Assembly: GCA_003342895.1 (NCBI GenBank)
Contig: PTFA01000028.1
Coordinates: 5,746,477-5,810,476, forward strand
Direction of reading: 5' to 3'
Source of the DNA: Casuarius casuarius
Taxonomy: Eukaryota; Chordata; Aves; Casuariiformes; Casuariidae
DNA length: 64,000 nt
Positions 13,180 through 64,000 of this stretch are shown here, in pieces. Each line of letters opens with the position of its first letter. Position 1 is the stretch's first letter. A program made the position numbers and the translations under genes. Under the pieces are notes generated by a model. It had not been told where the DNA came from. It searched no databases and saw nothing but the letters and a program-made list of their open reading frames with translations.

Positions 13180-13710
13180 TAATTATTAAACGTGTGTGCT
13201 GGGCTCATCCACCTGTATCTGTACCTGACCTTTCTAAGCAGCCGAGCCTGGAAGCTGCCTGGATCCCCAGGTGGGCTCGGGGCTGCAGCGTGCTTTCGAG
13301 CTACTCCATCCACCTTTTTGTGGGGACGTGGGATAACCGCATGTGTTGCAGCCCGAGCCCCTCGGATCCGGTGGGGGCAGGTCCGCGGGGGCCGGGCTCC
13401 TGTGCTGCTGCGGGGCAGCTCCGCGGGTTGCTGCTCGGTGGCCGCGGGCAGGTGAGTGGCGCGGGCGGCCCCAGGGGGCCCCTGGAGCGCTGGCTGCGGG
13501 CTCTGCCACCCGCGCGGGCACCCGGTTGGTGCTAGGACCCAGGGTCGTCGCAGCAGCGCCTCGGTGCTGTAACTTTGCCGCCTGCTATTTAAAGCCTGTC
13601 CTGAGTCAGGAGGAGCGGGCGCTGCGGGGCATGACAGTTGCTTCAGGCAACCCTGGGGAGGACAGGGTCGGGGGTAAAGATCACCGGCGAGGGCCTGAGC
13701 TACCAGCGGC
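13180..13710 (+). promoter_or_regulatory. CMYA5: CMYA5 promoter and 5' UTR, CpG-rich
   Basis: The base composition changes sharply from AT-rich to CpG-rich at about 13.2 kb, just before the CMYA5 first coding exon. A TATA-like/MEF2-like element CTATTTAAAG lies at 13585-13594 and an AP-1 consensus TGAGTCA at 13602-13608. If the A/T element acts as a TATA box, transcription would start near 13615-13620, giving a 5' UTR of about 95 nt. Mammalian CMYA5 is a known MEF2A target; this element differs from the MEF2 consensus at one position. The start site is inferred. Confidence 0.6.
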
Positions 13711-59462
<45,752 letters not shown>

Positions 59463-59830
59463 TCCTCAGACTCTTGGCAACACCGACAATCACAGTATTA
59501 AGGGCAGGGAGGGGAAGAGGGTGTCAGAGAGGGACGTCTAGTTTTCACTAATGAGCACTATGCGCACAGCTCCCCCCTGCACAGTGTCAGTAATTGTAAT
59601 TAGTGCCCAGCCACATAATCACCCTGATCCTGGAGAGAAAATCGACTCCTTCGGATGGAGTGCGCACCTCATGATATACACAGAAATACTTAAGAGGAAA
59701 AAAAGGTTTGTTAGATCTGAAAATTCAGAGGGGGGGAAATGTACTTTCCCTGTGAAAAAAATGACAGTACTAGCTGTCTTTTTTAAGTTGATGATGAGCC
59801 TGTGTATGAAATAAATGCATCTCTCACTGC
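59463..59830 (+). other. CMYA5: CMYA5 3' UTR
   Basis: A short untranslated tail after TAA up to the region just past AATAAA at 59810-59815. A C(T)nGTC-type T-rich element follows at about 59841-59851. The exact cleavage point is inferred. Confidence 0.7.
59810..59815 (+). promoter_or_regulatory. CMYA5: CMYA5 poly(A) signal AATAAA
   Basis: The first canonical hexamer after the stop, 348 nt downstream, followed about 30 nt later by TTTTTTTTGTC, a good downstream element. Confidence 0.7.
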
Positions 59831-62800
59831 AATACTTGACTTTTTTTTGTCAGAAAATGCCATCACTTCATCATTTGCCAGGACAGTCAGAGCCCAAATC
59901 CAAGATGATGTGTTTGAAAAATGTCCAGAAGTTTTTACAGTTGAAACATTCTGAAGGTGAATATATCTTCTCCTATTGTTTGCCAACTCTTTTCTTTAAA
60001 TACCCAAATTGAGAAAACTCGGAAACTTAGAAATCTGTATTTTTGCAAAATGAGTGAGTCCTAGACTAGTTTTGATATCAGTCATGTAAAATTTGAGTGT
60101 ACAGCACCTGCCTACCCTGTTCGCACTGGGCTGAGAGGCTGTGTGTGTCAGGAAATATCTGTACCTGTAAACAGGTACTCACGAAGAAAACGTATGAGAA
60201 AACCTCATGGTGTTAAAAGTCTTCCCCTATGTTTTTGATCCCAAAATTGTTGGGTAGGTGTTTCAGTGATGAAAGTTGTCACCTGGGACGTAGAGAACAG
60301 TCAAATTGTTATCTACCACCTCTTACCTTCTTGTGGATAACCCCTTTTCCCTCACTGCTTTTACCTTTGAACTTATGGATTTGATGCTCCTAATTTCAGG
60401 CTTATGACTATTTTTCTGCATCTGCCCTGTTCTGTCCCACTGTCTACGCTAGCACCAGGATCATATGAGCAAGGTGCAGTGTTTCAGAGCCATCGAAATA
60501 GGCAGGCTAAACATGATACGTGCCAGCAGAGGAATAGGATGCTGATTTTCCCCTTGGCCTATTCAAACAGTGGTACAGTATTTCAAAGCGCTTCACAAGC
60601 TGGTGGTACAGCTCCCTGCTCTCCTGCCCCAAGGGCTGAGCTCAGGAGTGCCAGTGGCACCGAGGAATGCCAGGGAGTGCCGGAGAAAAATTAATCTTAA
60701 GGAGGATGGGCAATGTTTTTCATGCTGTGTCTGCTCTGGCAATTTCCACCGAAGGGGATTGCTCTGCCAGACTCATTGCTGAGCTCAGCTGAAGAGCTTT
60801 ACTCCCTGAAGTAAAGCAGATTTCAGGAGTCTAATGGAGAGGGTTTGCTTCTGAATAGAGAACTTAAATGTGTTGCAATTAGGGCTTTTTATGCTCAGAG
60901 GAGGTGCCTGCTGCTGCTGTTTTATTTATGACCTAATACCACCTAGCCATGTGCTTGCTGCATTAGCCTGCTGTGTAAGGCATGCTCCGAGTCCCAGAGG
61001 AGCCGCATTCTTTACAGGTCTCAGCAGGCTAGGGCAGGACGGTGGAGGCAAGATAAACAAGATCCTGTGGCCATTTACTTTAGGCCAGAGCACTTTCTGG
61101 CGTTTCAATTAGAGTGCCATTTCTGCATCTCTGGTGGGAAGCGAGCAGAGAACAAAAAGGTAGGGTAGTGCCCTATTGGCTCAAGAAAGCATTTTGTAGA
61201 GGTGTGGAGGATGGTGAGAAAAAGGTCCAAGATGAATTGGAGAAGAAAGACAGAAAGGGTACTGGGGGTAGTGTTATCATGAAGGCTGAGGAGGAGGAGG
61301 CAGTAGGCAGGCTGGAAACTCGCACGGAGCAGATGGTGCTGGATGGTGAGGCAGGTCAGCAGTGTCAGCAGTGCCCGTTCCTCAGGCTCCCTCAGCAGCT
61401 CACAAGAGGTTCGGTGTCTGGAGAGCGTAATGCGCAGCTTTAAATTAAACGTGAAAATCCCAGCTTTGGGGAGATTTTATCTGCATTCTCCTCACCCTGA
61501 TCCTTGCTGTCCCACATGTGGGATTGGTTTGCTAACATGGACATGATGTATTGCCAAGGGGATGGCTAATGCTAAGGAGAGCACAGATGACATGAAATTA
61601 TTTGGGTGTCTTTTTCATTTATGGCAGGAAGCAATTGCCTTGTCCAAGGCAATTGAATGTCAGTAAATAGCTGCTTTAACATGAAAAGCTAAAGCCTCAT
61701 CTATAGTAATGCATTATTACTCAGGTCCTACTGCAACATTTGAGCTAGGCAAAATGTTTTTTTGGAAATGCACCCATTCTTAGGAATATTTGAGTGTATT
61801 TTGAAGACCTGCCTGATGTCTTCTTGCCAGTTTTTGTTTAAAGTTCAGCTTTTAGATTGGGCAGCATCAAAAAGTGTATTTACTGTTTATATGAAAGTTG
61901 GATAAACTATTCAGAATCAATCAAAGCAGTCTTAATAGTGCCAATTTGAATGTCAAAATCTGGTCTGCATTAAGTCACGCTGAATGAAGAAATGTCTAGA
62001 GAGACTATCCTGGTTTGGACAGACGGAACAAAATTCAGACTAAACAAAAAGCTTTATACAAGACTTACTAGTTTTGGTATAGGGAGAAAATTACTGAGGA
62101 AAGCAGATCCTGAAGGCCACAATTAAGCTGCTAGGCCTTATCATATACGGTGCAAATTCTATTGCCCTTGGAAAGGCTAGAGGTGCATCTGCTGTGACCT
62201 TTTATTTGCCTGATGGGCACAAAGTGGAATCAAATTCTGGAATTCACATTCCAGACTGTAGCTGTCGTGTAGCTTTGAATGCACAGTGCAGTCAGTCTGA
62301 CTCTCCATTCAGATGAATGGAAATTTTGAGGCTCGTTGCATCTATTTTTTCTGGATATTGTAGTTTGTAACCATACACTAGGAAAGAAAGAGGAAGGACA
62401 AAAAATTCCTGGTATTGCATTTTTCTTGTGCTTGATGATTTTAGCATTTAGAAATGCATTAAAAATGGTGTGAATTATTTTTCAGCAAAAGTTGTTAATT
62501 TGGCTGACAGTAACTAAGACTTTGTACAAATGCTAACAGGGTTATTTAGTATATGTATACAGTCTGATCATCATTCCATGCTTATAATTACACAGGTACA
62601 TTTTAAGAGTTAGATTAAAAAAAAAATAGTAAAAGAGTTCAGGATTCAGCAATGCTTGAAGGTGTATTGTTGTCCTGAAAGTACAGAAATTTATGCCTAA
62701 CACTGTAAGTACTATTAATAAATATTTGGACTGATCTGAAACACATTGCATTAAAAGGAAAGATTTCTTTTCACTTCAGTGGGTTTTGGATTAGGCTCAT

Positions 62801-64000
62801 AAACCCTTGTGCACTGAAATGAGAATGCAGGCCTGACTGTAGGAGAGGAACATTAATTTCTACTGTCAAAACAGTGCTGAACTGGAATACTGCTAGTATC
62901 AGTAGTATTGATCCACAAATCTTCCTTCGGTCTTTCTGCTCCAGAAAGAGTTTAATGCTTCCGTTTGGTGTCAGGCTGAGGAACTCAGCAACGTGTCTGC
63001 ATGCCACAGAGCACGCGAGGCATGTGTGTAAGGGGACGATAGTTTTGCTCTTCTGCTAGCCCTTTTTATAAAGGAAAATTCATTAAAATTTGTGTTTTTA
63101 CTGAAGATGATCTAGTGACACCTTATTTTAGAAATGCATACATTAGAACTCTGCCACCCCAAACACTGTTATTGTAAAACTTGCTTACATGTCATCACTG
63201 AGCCTGTTGTAAGACAGCCCCAGTAAGGCACAGGATCAATAAATTGTTGCTAAATCCACATGTGATATTGTCTGTGATATACATGTGAATTACACTTTCT
63301 TATCAGCACTGCAGGGTTTTGAATAGGTATATAAAGATATATTTAAGAATAATATGAAGTTATGATCTTTTTGAACTGCCCTTATTTCAGAACAATAAAT
63401 AGGACTTCTGCTGTGTTGAGGCTTAAATTGGATTTGGAAAACTACATTCTGTAGTGGAATCGCTATTACATTTCCGTCGTTTTTGATAAAGGAATTATTA
63501 GCTTTCAAGAAGCTGAATAGCCTCAGATTGTCACATAACCAGCAAGAAGTGGGAGTGTCTCTTCTGCTCTCAGCAGCATGCTGTGAAGGGGGGACTGAAC
63601 TAGAAAACATTTTCATTTTTATGTTGTGTGTGCACAGTATTCTGTGTACTGGAAGGTAGCGTTTGTTGATTAGGGACCACTCCTCAGAGCAGTCCTACAT
63701 GAGCACAGCCTGGAAGGAAATGCAGCAGATCTCTACCCAGATGCCGCAGTGATTTTTGTCAACAGCTGAAAAATGTGTAAGTTCATATGCAGTTCTGGAA
63801 AATATCTGTGTAGAAATGACACCTTCCTTTTCAGGACCTGTATTACAGAGACACTATTTCTAAAATGTAATCTTGTCATCCCTGAAGAAACAATGCTGCA
63901 AGCAGAGAGTGAGGTAGCCTTTTGCTTATCCTATGCTATTGCTATTGGACTGGGCTGGCCTCCACCGCCGAGCACGGGGCTGGCGAGCTGCCCTGGCCGT
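59831..64000. other. Intergenic sequence downstream of CMYA5
   Basis: AT-rich DNA with no supported gene. MTX3, the next gene in human, lies far downstream and is not detected here. A near-perfect 24-nt palindrome lies at 61632-61655. The final 60 bp turn GC-rich. Short open frames (for example 61114-61443) have no recognisable similarity. Confidence 0.65.
61632..61655. repeat. 24-nt inverted repeat (11-bp perfect arms)
   Basis: Arms CAATTGCCTTG and CAAGGCAATTG are separated by two bases (TC). It is isolated in intergenic sequence with no neighbouring similar element. Confidence 0.9.

Noticed and set aside
61114..61443. 109-codon frame downstream of CMYA5 as a small gene
   Set aside because: No similarity recognised, ordinary intergenic composition and no promoter or poly(A) arrangement around it.
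59831..64000. MTX3, the next gene in amniote order, on the minus strand
   Set aside because: No metaxin-like sequence is found. In human it lies well beyond CMYA5, so it is probably outside the window.

Overview
The window is vertebrate nuclear DNA, most likely from a bird (possibly another sauropsid). It carries two same-strand genes in the order known from other amniotes: the last three coding exons of TENT2 (PAPD4/GLD2, cytoplasmic poly(A) polymerase), followed by a complete CMYA5 (myospryn, TRIM76). The introns are short for CMYA5, I recognised no interspersed-repeat families, and the introns are AT-rich with small CpG islands. This fits an avian genome. The TENT2-CMYA5 segment (human 5q14) is Z-linked in chicken, so Z-linkage is expected here but cannot be read from the sequence.

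Layout. 1-8432: end of TENT2, with exons at 2244-2335, 6837-6916 and 8358-8432. 8433 to about 9485: its likely 3' UTR, with longer forms possible up to about 13.0 kb. 13.2-13.71 kb: CpG-rich CMYA5 promoter. 13711-59462: CMYA5 in 13 coding exons that I joined by splice sites and reading phase. They sum to 14,442 nt, exactly 4,814 codons including the stop, of which 310 codons lie in an assembly gap. 59463 to about 59830: CMYA5 3' UTR. From there to 64000: intergenic, no gene recognised.

CMYA5 organisation. A short acidic first exon is followed by a 12.7-kb exon 2. Exon 2 holds a conserved N-terminal motif, a basic cluster, a small 66-bp repeat set, and a very long 22-residue repeat array (roughly 21.97-29.08 kb) interrupted by the N gap. 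It ends with a conserved C-terminal block and half a B-box. Exons 3-6 encode the coiled coil with TRIM-like exon lengths (96, 234, 23, 122 nt). Exons 7-10 encode two fibronectin type III domains and exons 11-13 the SPRY (B30.2) domain. The protein is known from mammals as a striated-muscle scaffold at the sarcomere and costamere.

The most interesting observations are the long 66-bp coding minisatellite and its higher-order duplications, apparent ancestral ~29-residue units at its edges, a second 66-bp repeat family near the N terminus, a start-overlapping uORF, a CpG island inside intron 1, and several perfect inverted repeats.
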